Source: an uncultured Bacteroides sp.
GTDB taxonomy: Bacteria; Bacteroidota; Bacteroidia; Bacteroidales; Bacteroidaceae
Direction of reading: 5' to 3'
Length of the DNA stretch: 64,000 nucleotides
Assembly: GCF_910585845.1 (NCBI RefSeq)
Contig: NZ_CAJUHF010000008.1
Coordinates: forward strand, 1 to 64,000
Both the position numbers and the translations under genes were made by a program. Positions 9,341 through 18,461 of the stretch are shown here, in pieces. A model generated the notes under the pieces. It worked only from the letters and a program-made list of their open reading frames with translations, ran no database searches and was not told the origin of the DNA. Each line of letters begins with the position of its first letter. The first letter of the stretch is position 1.

Positions 9341-12300
9341 TTAAAATCCAACCTTTAATCCAAAGTTTATAACTTTCACCAACGGATAGGTGTCTCCGCT
9401 AGGATTACTTTCGGGGTCACTGAAACCTAATGCATCAAACGTCAACAGGTTATAACCGGAAAGAGAGATGCGCAAGGAGCTCAGATGAATCTTAGTCAAA
9501 AGACTTTGAGGGAAAGAATAACCTACTTCCAAGTTTTTCAGACGAACATAAGAAGCGTCACGCAACCATAAATCAGAATCTTTATAATTGTTCGGTTTAC
9601 TGTTTGTCAACGAAATAGCCGGTGCCTTTGCAGAATTTCCCTTCTCCGGTGTCCAAGCATCATCTATCATGTACTTCAGCAGAGAGCGATTATTAGTACT
9701 TCCAAACGGATACCGGTAAAAGTCCGCAATCAAACGGGAAGTCTTGAATGCACCCGCCCACGTCATACTAAAATCCAACCCTTTCCAAGAGAAACCCATT
9801 GACAGATTCCCCGTAAGCAATGGATAAATAGGATTACCAATGGCAGAAACATCATTATTGTCAATTTTATGGTCTCCGTTCAAATCCTTATACTTCACAT
9901 CACCGGCCAAAGGAGTAAATCCTTCGCCATGATCCGGTATACCTCCCTCCTGTCCTTTCAACGAAGCATAGTTTGCCGCTTCCTCTTCCGTAAAGAAACC
10001 GTCATATATATATCCGAACTGTTGTCCCACGGGACGTCCTGTCTTGCGCATCCATTCATAAGGCTGAGGAATTTCATCATTGAACACAATCTTGTTCTTG
10101 GCATACCCCCAATTGGTTCCGATATGATATCTGACATTCTGTATCTGATCTTCCCAACGAGCCGTCACCTCGAAACCTTTATTATCAACTTTACCCATAT
10201 TCACGATAGGCAAACTTATGGCCAGATAACCGGGATTGATATTACGGGATATCAAGATGTCTTTGCGGTGTTCGATAAAGTAATCGAAAGACGTTTTCAG
10301 GCGACTGTCAAAAAAGTGCAGATCAATACCATAATTCTGTTTGGCAGCCGTTTCCCAAGTTACGTTCGGATTGCCAATCCTCGATTCTTTAGCTCCGACC
10401 AATATATTGTTAACTATTGAACCGAAACCGTATTTTTCAGTACTGATTGTATAAGCATCGGGAAGATACAGGAACCTAGAACCGTCAGAAACAATATCAT
10501 TACCGACAATACCATACGAGCCACGTAGTTTCAGATAACTGATATATGGTTTTAAAGATTTCATGAACGGCTCTTCCGAAATTATCCATCCGACAGAACC
10601 TGCGGGAAAGAGACCGAAGCGACTGCCTTCCGCAAAATTCTCGGAACCATTATATCCAATGCTGAAATCTGCCAGATAGCGAGTTTTATAGTCATAGGTG
10701 GCACGCCCTACCAAACCGACATAACTACGTGGAATACCCTGAAATTTAGTCGAATAGTAGTATTTCATGTTTTGATTATACATAAACAAAGCAGACACAT
10801 TATGAGATCCGAACTTTCTCTGATAATTCACGGCCGCCTCTAAATACCAGTCACGGGACTGGCCATATTTCTCATCACTATACCCCAGCGTTTGCATCTC
10901 CTGGTTTTTCTTCAGCAAGACTTCATTTCCTTCTCCAAGAAAAGCCTCATAACGGTCAGCACGGCCTTCACGACGTTTAGTTATACTCACACCACTATTA
11001 TAAGCGCCTTTCACATGAGCTTTCAACCCCTTTGTGAGGAAATCAAGTTTCTGATCAAGCACAAAGTCAAAGTTCACCACATTATTGTCATACGTATTGA
11101 AGCCTTTTCCGTAGTAAGAATTCAATGCATCATACACTGTACCGAATTTTCCGAATGTCTGCGCATTAACGGTAACCCACTTTCCATCCACAATACCCGG
11201 TCCTGCAAAAGGAGGAGTCCAATATATGTCCCTGAACAAGCTCTTGACATTTGTGGCTGTACCGTTATTGTAATTTGGTTCACGCTTGTCAGTCAGACGA
11301 CCTCCCAGATTGATTTTCATGGAAGTGGTTTTAGTTACATCCACATCCATGTTCACACGGTAGTTGTAACGGTTGTATTTAAAACCTGTCTTGTGTCCGT
11401 GTGTATCAAATGTTTTAAAAAGTCCGTCCTGAGTGAATACACCCAGCGACGCAAAATAGCGGACACGCTTTGAACCACCTGAAATATTGAAATTATGCTG
11501 GGTCTGTACCGCTGTTTTCCTTATCAGCATATCAGTCCAATCAGTATCCGAATAAATCATCGGGTTACTATGCGTGCGGAATGCTTCCAGCATTTCCGGT
11601 GAAAATGCCAGATTTTTTTCTGACACTCCATCACGTAGCTGAGCATTATTATAAGTGGTTGCGTAATCATAACTGTTAGCAAACTCCGGTATGCGAGTAG
11701 GTAACTGAAGTGCCATACTGGTAGAAAAACTAATCTTAGCTTTACCTTCCTGTCCACGTTTGGTAGTAACCAAAACAACACCATTCGCACCGCGCACACC
11801 AAACACGGCAGTTGCCGATGCGTCCTTCAAGACCGTAATATCTTCTATTTCGTTCGGATCCAACTGATAGAACGAGCGTTCCACCCCATCTACAAGCATC
11901 AAAGGAGCAGACAATCCTTCAGTCAACGAACCTACACCACGCACATAAATTGTAGCATCGTCGGCACCAGGCTGTCCACTGGACTGCACACTGGATAATC
12001 CGGGAACTTTTCCACTCAATGCATTAGCAATACTTCCCACAGGAGATTTCATGATTTCCTCTGATTTCACCGAAGAGAGTGCTCCTGTGACTGTTACTTT
12101 CTTAGTAGTACCATAAGCAATAACCTGCACTTCTTCCAAACTAGTAACATTTTCGGTCAGTATGACCTTCAACTCCGGTTCACCTTTATAGACAATCTCT
12201 CTATCTTCGTAGCCTATAAATGAAACCACAATGGTAGCTCCAATCGGAACCGTCAACGTAAATTCTCCATCCAGATTGGTTGCCATACCATTCTGGGTTC

Positions 12301-12481
12301 CTTTCACAAATACAGTAGCACCGATAACCGGACCCATATCGTCCAGTACAACACCCTTCACTACTTTCTTCTTAGTTTGCTCTGTAATAGCTGTTGACCG
12401 GGAATGACTTTCATCCCCCCAAGCCCTGCCTGAGTGCACGACCAATAAAGCCAACACAAGTAACCATACTTTGTTTCTCAT
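9341..12481 (-). CDS. SusC/RagA-family TonB-dependent glycan transporter
   Basis: A 1046-residue outer-membrane porin that imports oligosaccharides using TonB energy. It has a signal peptide (about 1-22), a carboxypeptidase-regulatory-like domain (about 39-115: VKGVVLDDMGPVIGATVFVKG), a TonB box-like stretch (about 115-125), a plug domain (about 125-245, with IYVRGVGSLTEGLSAPLMLV and VLKDASATAVFGVRGANG) and a large beta-barrel ending in ...VINFGLKVGF. It is the first gene of the leftward operon susC-susD-susC'-susD-GH88-GH2. A 414-bp regulatory gap with 22-bp repeats separates it from the HTCS that presumably controls it. With the second SusC broken, this is the only intact transporter of the locus. 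Confidence 0.96.
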   Translation of the reverse strand: MRNKVWLLVLALLVVHSGRAWGDESHSRSTAITEQTKKKVVKGVVLDDMGPVIGATVFVKGTQNGMATNLDGEFTLTVPIGATIVVSFIGYEDREIVYKGEPELKVILTENVTSLEEVQVIAYGTTKKVTVTGALSSVKSEEIMKSPVGSIANALSGKVPGLSSVQSSGQPGADDATIYVRGVGSLTEGLSAPLMLVDGVERSFYQLDPNEIEDITVLKDASATAVFGVRGANGVVLVTTKRGQEGKAKISFSTSMALQLPTRIPEFANSYDYATTYNNAQLRDGVSEKNLAFSPEMLEAFRTHSNPMIYSDTDWTDMLIRKTAVQTQHNFNISGGSKRVRYFASLGVFTQDGLFKTFDTHGHKTGFKYNRYNYRVNMDVDVTKTTSMKINLGGRLTDKREPNYNNGTATNVKSLFRDIYWTPPFAGPGIVDGKWVTVNAQTFGKFGTVYDALNSYYGKGFNTYDNNVVNFDFVLDQKLDFLTKGLKAHVKGAYNSGVSITKRREGRADRYEAFLGEGNEVLLKKNQEMQTLGYSDEKYGQSRDWYLEAAVNYQRKFGSHNVSALFMYNQNMKYYYSTKFQGIPRSYVGLVGRATYDYKTRYLADFSIGYNGSENFAEGSRFGLFPAGSVGWIISEEPFMKSLKPYISYLKLRGSYGIVGNDIVSDGSRFLYLPDAYTISTEKYGFGSIVNNILVGAKESRIGNPNVTWETAAKQNYGIDLHFFDSRLKTSFDYFIEHRKDILISRNINPGYLAISLPIVNMGKVDNKGFEVTARWEDQIQNVRYHIGTNWGYAKNKIVFNDEIPQPYEWMRKTGRPVGQQFGYIYDGFFTEEEAANYASLKGQEGGIPDHGEGFTPLAGDVKYKDLNGDHKIDNNDVSAIGNPIYPLLTGNLSMGFSWKGLDFSMTWAGAFKTSRLIADFYRYPFGSTNNRSLLKYMIDDAWTPEKGNSAKAPAISLTNSKPNNYKDSDLWLRDASYVRLKNLEVGYSFPQSLLTKIHLSSLRISLSGYNLLTFDALGFSDPESNPSGDTYPLVKVINFGLKVGF

Positions 12482-12629
12482 AAAAAAGATTTTGATTGAT
12501 ATTTATAAACTTTACACTTACGATGAAAAGACCTCGATAAGCACAGCACAAATTAAGCCCAATTCTCAGACTTATACTTTCCCTGTATATATGATACATG
12601 TGCACTAATTGTATTTCGGACAATCTGTG

Positions 12630-12866
12630 TCACACTTTGGACGTTTTTTACCCCTATCCTCTACAAAACAAACATGATAGTCTCTCCCACCCTAAGTAGT
12701 ATGATCCATTATCCTACGACGTAGCTTCCGTTACCTTACAGCGTAACCTCCGTCACCCCACCGGGAAACGTCTGTTACATACCAAGGTAAAGGCCGTTAC
12801 TATAAGGAAAACGTCCATTACATCCCAAGATAAAATCTTTTACATTTCAAAAGAAAAACAATGTAA
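12630..12866. repeat. Degenerate 22-bp tandem repeat array in the HTCS-susC gap
   Basis: On the + strand, successive units end in the related words CCGTTAC, CCGTCAC, CTGTTAC, CCGTTAC, CCATTAC and CTTTTAC at positions 12734, 12756, 12778, 12800, 12821 and 12843. The period is 22, 22, 22, 21 and 22 bp. Weaker units extend to the left (CCATTAT ending at 12712, TCCCAC ending at 12690, and a match ending TTTTTTAC at 12650) and to the right. Upstream of each ending is a purine-rich core such as AAGGTAAAGG or AAGGAAAACG. A period of two helical turns puts all units on one face of the DNA. The likely meaning is a multi-site operator for the neighbouring HTCS, whose AraC-type domain binds direct repeats. 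The rest of the 12482-12895 gap shows no gene. Confidence 0.7.
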
Positions 12867-12895
12867 ATGCATAAGATTAATTATTACCAACTTTA

Positions 12896-15800
12896 CTAAT
12901 TCAGATCCGCTTCCTTCCCATTAGAAGGTTCCTTTCGATAAGCCAATGGAGACACTCCGTAAAAGTCCTTGAAGCATCGACTGAAGTAACGGGGAGAAGT
13001 AAATCCCAGTTGATACGATATCTCCGATATATTATATTGAGGAGCTTCCTGTAACATCCGCAACGCTTCTTCCAATTTCAGTTTTAAAGTAAACTCGTTG
13101 GGAGTGAGCCCCACCACTTCTTTCAGACGGACAAACATTTTGCTGCGCCCCATATTCAGTTCAGAAGCCAACATATTCATGTCAAAGTCCGGATTATCAA
13201 AGTTACGTTTTATAATACTTGTTGCTTTATCGAGCAATTCCTGATCCACCACATTCAGAATTCCGACTTCCGGAACTGCCGTCACTTCAACCTGCGCCGC
13301 TTTATCGAGCAATTTTTTTCTATTCTTCAGCAAATTTCCGCAACGGGTCAATAGTAATTTCACATTAAACGGTTTTGTGATATAATCATCCGCACCGAAC
13401 ATGTATCCTTCTATCGTGCAATCTTCCGAAGTTTGTGCCGTCAGCAATACCACCGGCATATATGCCAGTTCCAGACAGTTCTTTATCTTATAGCACATCT
13501 CCTTGCCGGACATCACCGGCATCATCACATCACTGACCACAATATCCGGATGCCACTGTTGCGCCATCTCAAACCCCACCTGCCCGTTAGTAGCCTTATA
13601 TACTGTGTATGTGGGCGAAAAGATGCTCACCAGCATTTCCAACACCTCTTCATCATCTTCAACAAGCAGCACACGCGGCATTCCTTCATTTTTGTCCTCA
13701 GGCATATCCTGGTCCGCCTCACTTTTTTCCATTGTATCGTTCAGCAATGCTATTTCGTCCATAAGCATATCCTCACGGTCGGAGAAAGCCCTAACCGTCT
13801 TTTCACACTCCAATTCTTCCTGTGTGAAGTGTCCGTTTCCAACAGGCAGGCATATCCTGAATGTACTTCCCTCGCCCAACACGCTGTCTACCTTTATTTC
13901 TCCCTTATGCGCATCTACTATCCCTTTAAGCAGAGCCAATCCTATGCCGCTGCCCACAATCCCTTTTCCAGAATATTCATCTCCTGCTTGATAAAAACGT
14001 TCGAATATTTTTTGCTTGTCATCCGCAGAAATTCCGCAGCCTGTGTCCTCCACCACTATCTCCACTATCCGCTGCTGCCGCCTGACGGACACCTTTATAC
14101 TTTTCCCTTCCGGTGTATACTTAAATGCGTTCGACAACAAATTAAAGACTACCTTCTGCATCTGTACCGGGTCGAACCATAAGTAAATCTCCTCTCCCGT
14201 ATCTTCAAATATATATTCCATATTCCTTTTACGGGCAAAATCGACAAACAACCGATAAATGTCTTTCACAAAGAGGACTGCTTCCACACGTTCCACTTTC
14301 AGCCTCATGAATCCCTGCTCTTGTTTGCGGAAGTCCAACAGTTCTGTTATAAGAAGACGAAGATTAATCGCATTCCTGTGTATTCCATGCAAGCGTTTGT
14401 TTACAACAGGAGCTAATTTTTCCATTTGTAGCAGCATCTCTACTTGTCCAATTATCAAAGTCAACGGAGTACGGAATTCATGTGAAATATTTGTAAAGAA
14501 ACGTAGCTTCACTTTATTTACCTCTTCTATCCGCTCTTTCTCATTCTTTTCTTCAGCCAATGACAAAGCCAACGCCCTGCGTGCCATCTTCACCCGCCAG
14601 AAACTGTAAACAATGCCCGCAACCACAAGAAAGTACAACAAAAATGCCCAGAATGTAGCAAACCAAGGACGGTGGATCGTTATATCAAGCATTATTTCCT
14701 GCCCTTCCTCATTTTTCACCTTAGTCCCCGATTCACGCACTTTCAACACATAATTGCCCAGAGCCAAATTTGTATAATTCACGCGCAACTGGTCTGTCAA
14801 TATCCAATCTTTATCAAAGCCTTCCAACTTATAAAAGTATTCATCTTTTCCTTCCAATTCCACGTAATTGGAACTGGAAAAATCAATCATTATATTATTC
14901 TGCCTGGCAGAAAGATCCAAATGTTTTGTAAATGACAGGGATTGGGACAACACACCCGAACCATCATCAGGAGAAACCTTCACGTTATTGATATATAGAT
15001 TGGAAAAATAGAATCCGGATGCCCCATCTTCATTATCCTGATATAAATCCTTCTCTCTGAATGCAATCATTCCATCCACTCCTCCTATATAAATCCGGTC
15101 GTCATCGGCCATCAGAATACCACCGCCCTCGGCCACTGCCGAGATACCTCCCTTAAGCCCCAATTTAATGGAATGCATAGAATAATTAAAAGGAGAATAA
15201 ATGGAAAAACCTTCATCGCAAGTTATCAGAATATTATTCATGTGTGTTTCTTCCAGATTATAGCAAAAATCGCTCAAAAGATGGTTGCTCTTTTTTGTAT
15301 AATGTTTCCAGTGTCCAGTTTCATAATTATAAGAATATACACCATCTCCCAAGGTAGCCATATAAACCGTACCATCAGCCGCTTCCATAATCCGGGTTAT
15401 CCGGGCATCGGCAGTAGTGCCTCCTTCCAGCTTGATGCATTCCAGCTGATCCCAATTCTCTGCTTTCATCCTGTAAAGTTTGAAATCAGCCACCAACCAG
15501 ATGTATCCTCTCGAATCCATCTCAAATGTCAAAAAAAGGTGTTCTTTACTAAGCAACTGAAACTCATTGCGCTCCGGATGAATTCGCCAAAAACCGTTAC
15601 GGGCAGTTACATACAGCCAACCGTCTTTAAATAAAGAATGATAAATGATATGATTCGGCCCCTCTCCTGTCTGCTTGTAATGATCCAGATAATGATAGAA
15701 ACGAGTGCGTTTTCTGTCATAACAACTTATTCCCCCTGTATATGTACCGATATATACCTGATCGCGTTGCCTGTCATAACTCAGGGTTTTTACATTATTA

Positions 15801-16939
15801 TGCAGAACGGAATTTTTTCCGGTAGAGGTATAATAAGTAAAGGTTCCGGTTACCCTGTTCAAGAGGTTCACCCCGCCTCCGTCTGTACCAATCCACAGAT
15901 TATGATCTTTATCTTCAACCATCTGTCCTACAATAGGAAAATTCAAACAATGATTATTGGCGTTATCATAAGGATAATACAAAAATATATCTTTCGACTG
16001 ATTGAAATAATTGACACCACCATAATAAGTACCTACCCAAATTGTACCTTGCCTGTCTTTATAAAGTGAAAAAACAGATTGGTGCTCCAAAGAACCCGGA
16101 TGGTAGTCGGGCCGATAAACACGGTATGTATCCAAATAGGGATTATAAACTTGTAGTCCTTCGAAAGTACCAAACCAGATATTCTGCTGTTCGTCTTCCA
16201 CAAAACCTCGTATTTGCAGACTTACGACGCGTGTGGGTGAATGCTCTTCCTTTATCAACTTTCCATCCCGACCCACCTTATATAACCCTTTCATTCGCGA
16301 AGCAATCCACAGTTCCTTACGGCTACTCACAAATAATTTAAAGATTTCAATATCAGGCAACACGCATTTTAATTCATCCCCCGCCAATACATATAAGCCG
16401 TTTGCCGTCCCTATCCATATCTTCTCATCCATTTTTTCCATACACATGACAGCGGTAGTACCCAATTTACGGTAAAAATACAATGAATCCTCTTCCGAAT
16501 CATATCTAAACAAAGAGTCACGAATAGTGCACCATACTTCTTCATCTAAAGTAGCCAAAGCACCGACGCCTGACGAAATGATTTTCTGGAATGTCTCTTT
16601 ACGAATATCATACTTTATCAGAGCCCCGCTATTTATCATTAGAACATTCCCCTGCGAATCACCCACAATCGTGTTGACTACTCCATTAATAAGCGCCTTG
16701 TCCCGGTATTGATTATTAATAATATCATAAGACTTATATTTGGAAATCTGATTGCCGTCATATACATTCACACCTTCATTTGTTCCAAACCACATCCGTC
16801 CTAAAGTATCTTGATAGATAGAAAGTACAGAAGGACTGGAAAGTCCATCTTTCATTGTCAGTTTCTTAAAATACTGTCCATGTGATTTCGCACACAATAA
16901 TATCAGCACAAACAACAATATGTATCTAAGTCGGTTCAT
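12896..16939 (-). CDS. Hybrid two-component system regulator (HTCS) of the uronic-acid PUL
   Basis: A one-protein sensor, kinase and transcription factor of 1347 residues. In order: signal peptide (MNRLRYILLFVLILLCA), a periplasmic two-propeller sensor of repeated LWIGT.GG/GLYV blades (about 25-740), a Y_Y_Y domain, one membrane helix (about 785-805), HisKA with the phospho-acceptor His in NISHEFRTPLTLI, HATPase_c with VVEDTGCGIS and GSGIGLALLKG, a receiver with Asp in VVSDVMMPVMSG, and a C-terminal AraC-type HTH (ISEISYQLGFTSPRYFSRCFKDFYGVSP). I place the start at the Met at 16939 rather than an in-frame Met at 16972. The former begins the signal peptide, and a -7 box at 16983-16990 would leave the latter almost no leader. 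It lies between the GH105/PL8 operon and the susC operon and is expected to activate both on binding an oligosaccharide. Confidence 0.95.
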   Translation of the reverse strand: MNRLRYILLFVLILLCAKSHGQYFKKLTMKDGLSSPSVLSIYQDTLGRMWFGTNEGVNVYDGNQISKYKSYDIINNQYRDKALINGVVNTIVGDSQGNVLMINSGALIKYDIRKETFQKIISSGVGALATLDEEVWCTIRDSLFRYDSEEDSLYFYRKLGTTAVMCMEKMDEKIWIGTANGLYVLAGDELKCVLPDIEIFKLFVSSRKELWIASRMKGLYKVGRDGKLIKEEHSPTRVVSLQIRGFVEDEQQNIWFGTFEGLQVYNPYLDTYRVYRPDYHPGSLEHQSVFSLYKDRQGTIWVGTYYGGVNYFNQSKDIFLYYPYDNANNHCLNFPIVGQMVEDKDHNLWIGTDGGGVNLLNRVTGTFTYYTSTGKNSVLHNNVKTLSYDRQRDQVYIGTYTGGISCYDRKRTRFYHYLDHYKQTGEGPNHIIYHSLFKDGWLYVTARNGFWRIHPERNEFQLLSKEHLFLTFEMDSRGYIWLVADFKLYRMKAENWDQLECIKLEGGTTADARITRIMEAADGTVYMATLGDGVYSYNYETGHWKHYTKKSNHLLSDFCYNLEETHMNNILITCDEGFSIYSPFNYSMHSIKLGLKGGISAVAEGGGILMADDDRIYIGGVDGMIAFREKDLYQDNEDGASGFYFSNLYINNVKVSPDDGSGVLSQSLSFTKHLDLSARQNNIMIDFSSSNYVELEGKDEYFYKLEGFDKDWILTDQLRVNYTNLALGNYVLKVRESGTKVKNEEGQEIMLDITIHRPWFATFWAFLLYFLVVAGIVYSFWRVKMARRALALSLAEEKNEKERIEEVNKVKLRFFTNISHEFRTPLTLIIGQVEMLLQMEKLAPVVNKRLHGIHRNAINLRLLITELLDFRKQEQGFMRLKVERVEAVLFVKDIYRLFVDFARKRNMEYIFEDTGEEIYLWFDPVQMQKVVFNLLSNAFKYTPEGKSIKVSVRRQQRIVEIVVEDTGCGISADDKQKIFERFYQAGDEYSGKGIVGSGIGLALLKGIVDAHKGEIKVDSVLGEGSTFRICLPVGNGHFTQEELECEKTVRAFSDREDMLMDEIALLNDTMEKSEADQDMPEDKNEGMPRVLLVEDDEEVLEMLVSIFSPTYTVYKATNGQVGFEMAQQWHPDIVVSDVMMPVMSGKEMCYKIKNCLELAYMPVVLLTAQTSEDCTIEGYMFGADDYITKPFNVKLLLTRCGNLLKNRKKLLDKAAQVEVTAVPEVGILNVVDQELLDKATSIIKRNFDNPDFDMNMLASELNMGRSKMFVRLKEVVGLTPNEFTLKLKLEEALRMLQEAPQYNISEISYQLGFTSPRYFSRCFKDFYGVSPLAYRKEPSNGKEADLN

Positions 16940-16982
16940 AGTAATATAGTGCTTAAGATTAATTAATTGCATATAGTGCTTG

Positions 16983-16990
16983 CAAAATTA
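16983..16990 (-). promoter_or_regulatory. Candidate -7 box of the HTCS gene
   Basis: Read on the - strand this is TAATTTTG, matching the Bacteroides sigma-ABfr -7 consensus TAnnTTTG, about 43 bp before the chosen start codon. No clear -33 TTTG was found. Confidence 0.4.
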
Positions 16991-17053
16991 TACAAAAGAG
17001 TTTAAATAACAATATACTCTTCATTCTTTTTTACATCCTATCATGTCAAATCC

Positions 17054-17080
17054 GTCCATTTTTGTGGCACTTATTGTCCA
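17054..17080. repeat. Paired GTCCA sites 22 bp apart, upstream of the GH105 promoter
   Basis: GTCCATTTTT starts at 17054 and GTCCACGCGG at 17076, a 22-bp offset equal to the period of the array on the other side of the HTCS gene, which also contains a GTCCATTAC unit. They may be HTCS sites for the rightward GH105-PL8 operon. Two short matches alone are weak evidence. Confidence 0.4.
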
Positions 17081-17105
17081 CGCGGACTCATTATAGACAA
17101 TATAG

Positions 17106-17137
17106 TTCTGAGTTATTGATAAAAATGGATATCTTTG
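17106..17137 (+). promoter_or_regulatory. Promoter of the GH105-PL8 operon
   Basis: TATCTTTG at 17130-17137 matches the TAnnTTTG -7 consensus. TTCTG at 17106-17110 lies 19 bp upstream as a partial -33 element. The start codon of the GH105 gene is 170 bp further on, leaving a long leader (about 17144-17307) in which no gene was seen. Confidence 0.55.
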
Positions 17138-17307
17138 CTCTTGATTTTAACACATGAAAAATTATGAAAACACTTCTTCTTTCAAAAAACCGCAATCGGA
17201 CTTATAAATTATATCAGGATATACTGACCTACGGAACATTAGAAAATTTATGGGGATCATATCCACGCAAATAAATATCATGAAGCACTTACTTAAATAA
17301 AAAAGAA

Positions 17308-18417
17308 ATGAAACGTTTAATCATTTATTCCATTTTATCCATCGCCTCCATATATACGTATGGACAGAGCTATTTCAGCAAAGCTGATATAAAAACTATT
17401 ATGAAACGCGTTGCCGACTGGCAGATAGCCAATCCGGCAAAAGGGCATGAGCATGATGACCTGAACTGGACATACGCTGCACTCTATATGGGAATGATAG
17501 ATTGGGCCGAATTAACAGAAAAAGAAGATGGAGACAATTCTTACTATGAATGGTTGATGAAAATAGGTCGGCGTAACGCCTGGCAAGTAGGAAAATACAT
17601 GTATCATGCAGACCATATAGCTGTGGGGCAGGTGTTTTTGGATATGTACCAGAAGTATCACGATCGAAACATGCTGCTCCCCACCCTGGCACGTACGGAA
17701 TTTGTCATCAATCACCCGTCAGCCAGCACATTGGAACTGGACTACAGGAACATGGGCAGTTTAGAACGTTGGTCGTGGTGTGATGCTTTATTTATGGCTC
17801 CCCCCGTTTATAGCAAAATGTACATGCTGACAAATGACTGGAGATATATCGAGTTCATGAACCGAGAATATAAAGCAACTTACGATTATTTGTTTGATAA
17901 AGAAGAAAAACTGTTCTATAGAGATCACCGCTATTTCAAACAGCAAGAAGCCAATGGTGCAAAAGTATTCTGGGGACGTGGAAACGGTTGGGTATTAGGA
18001 GGTCTTTGCGAAATTCTACAAACCTTGCCACGCAACAACATGCACCGTCAGTTCTATCAGGATTTATTCATAACTTTATCCGACCGCATAATCCAGTTGC
18101 AAAGCAAAGACGGATATTGGCATGCAAGCCTGCTGGATCCTGACTCCTATCCTTCTCCCGAAACGAGTGCCACAGGATTTATTGTATATGCATTGGCGTA
18201 TGGTGTAAATGAGGGCCTATTAGACAAAACAACTTTTATGCCCGCCATCAAAAAGGGATGGAAAGCACTGGTAAAAGCCGTGGAAAAAGATGGAAAACTG
18301 GGTTATGTACAGCCCATCGGTGCTGACCCGAAGAAAGTAACCCGCGAAATGACAGAGGTATATGGTGTAGGGGCATTTTTATTGGCCGGGAACCAGATAT
18401 ATAAAATGGCTGAGTAA
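17308..18417 (+). CDS. GH105 unsaturated uronyl hydrolase
   Basis: A 369-residue glycoside hydrolase family 105 enzyme with a signal peptide (about 1-19, ending SIYTYGQ). GH105 hydrates and removes the terminal 4,5-unsaturated galacturonic or glucuronic residue left by lyases. Family landmarks are HADHIAVGQ (about 100-108), WSWCDALFMAPP with the catalytic Asp159, WGRGNGWVLGGL, and ETSATGFIVYAL. It lies 44 bp before the PL8 gene on the same strand, so the two are cotranscribed. The locus also contains a GH88 enzyme doing the same chemistry, which suggests that two different unsaturated ends (linkage or neighbouring sugar) are produced from the substrate. It is probably periplasmic, as no lipobox is seen. 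Confidence 0.92.
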   Translation: MKRLIIYSILSIASIYTYGQSYFSKADIKTIMKRVADWQIANPAKGHEHDDLNWTYAALYMGMIDWAELTEKEDGDNSYYEWLMKIGRRNAWQVGKYMYHADHIAVGQVFLDMYQKYHDRNMLLPTLARTEFVINHPSASTLELDYRNMGSLERWSWCDALFMAPPVYSKMYMLTNDWRYIEFMNREYKATYDYLFDKEEKLFYRDHRYFKQQEANGAKVFWGRGNGWVLGGLCEILQTLPRNNMHRQFYQDLFITLSDRIIQLQSKDGYWHASLLDPDSYPSPETSATGFIVYALAYGVNEGLLDKTTFMPAIKKGWKALVKAVEKDGKLGYVQPIGADPKKVTREMTEVYGVGAFLLAGNQIYKMAE

Positions 18418-18461
18418 AAAAGACAATTATTATATATAACATAATAAACATTGAAAACAAT

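Noticed and set aside
12630..12866. CRISPR array
   Set aside because: The 22-bp periodicity has no constant repeat and unique spacers; the whole unit drifts, and no cas gene is nearby.
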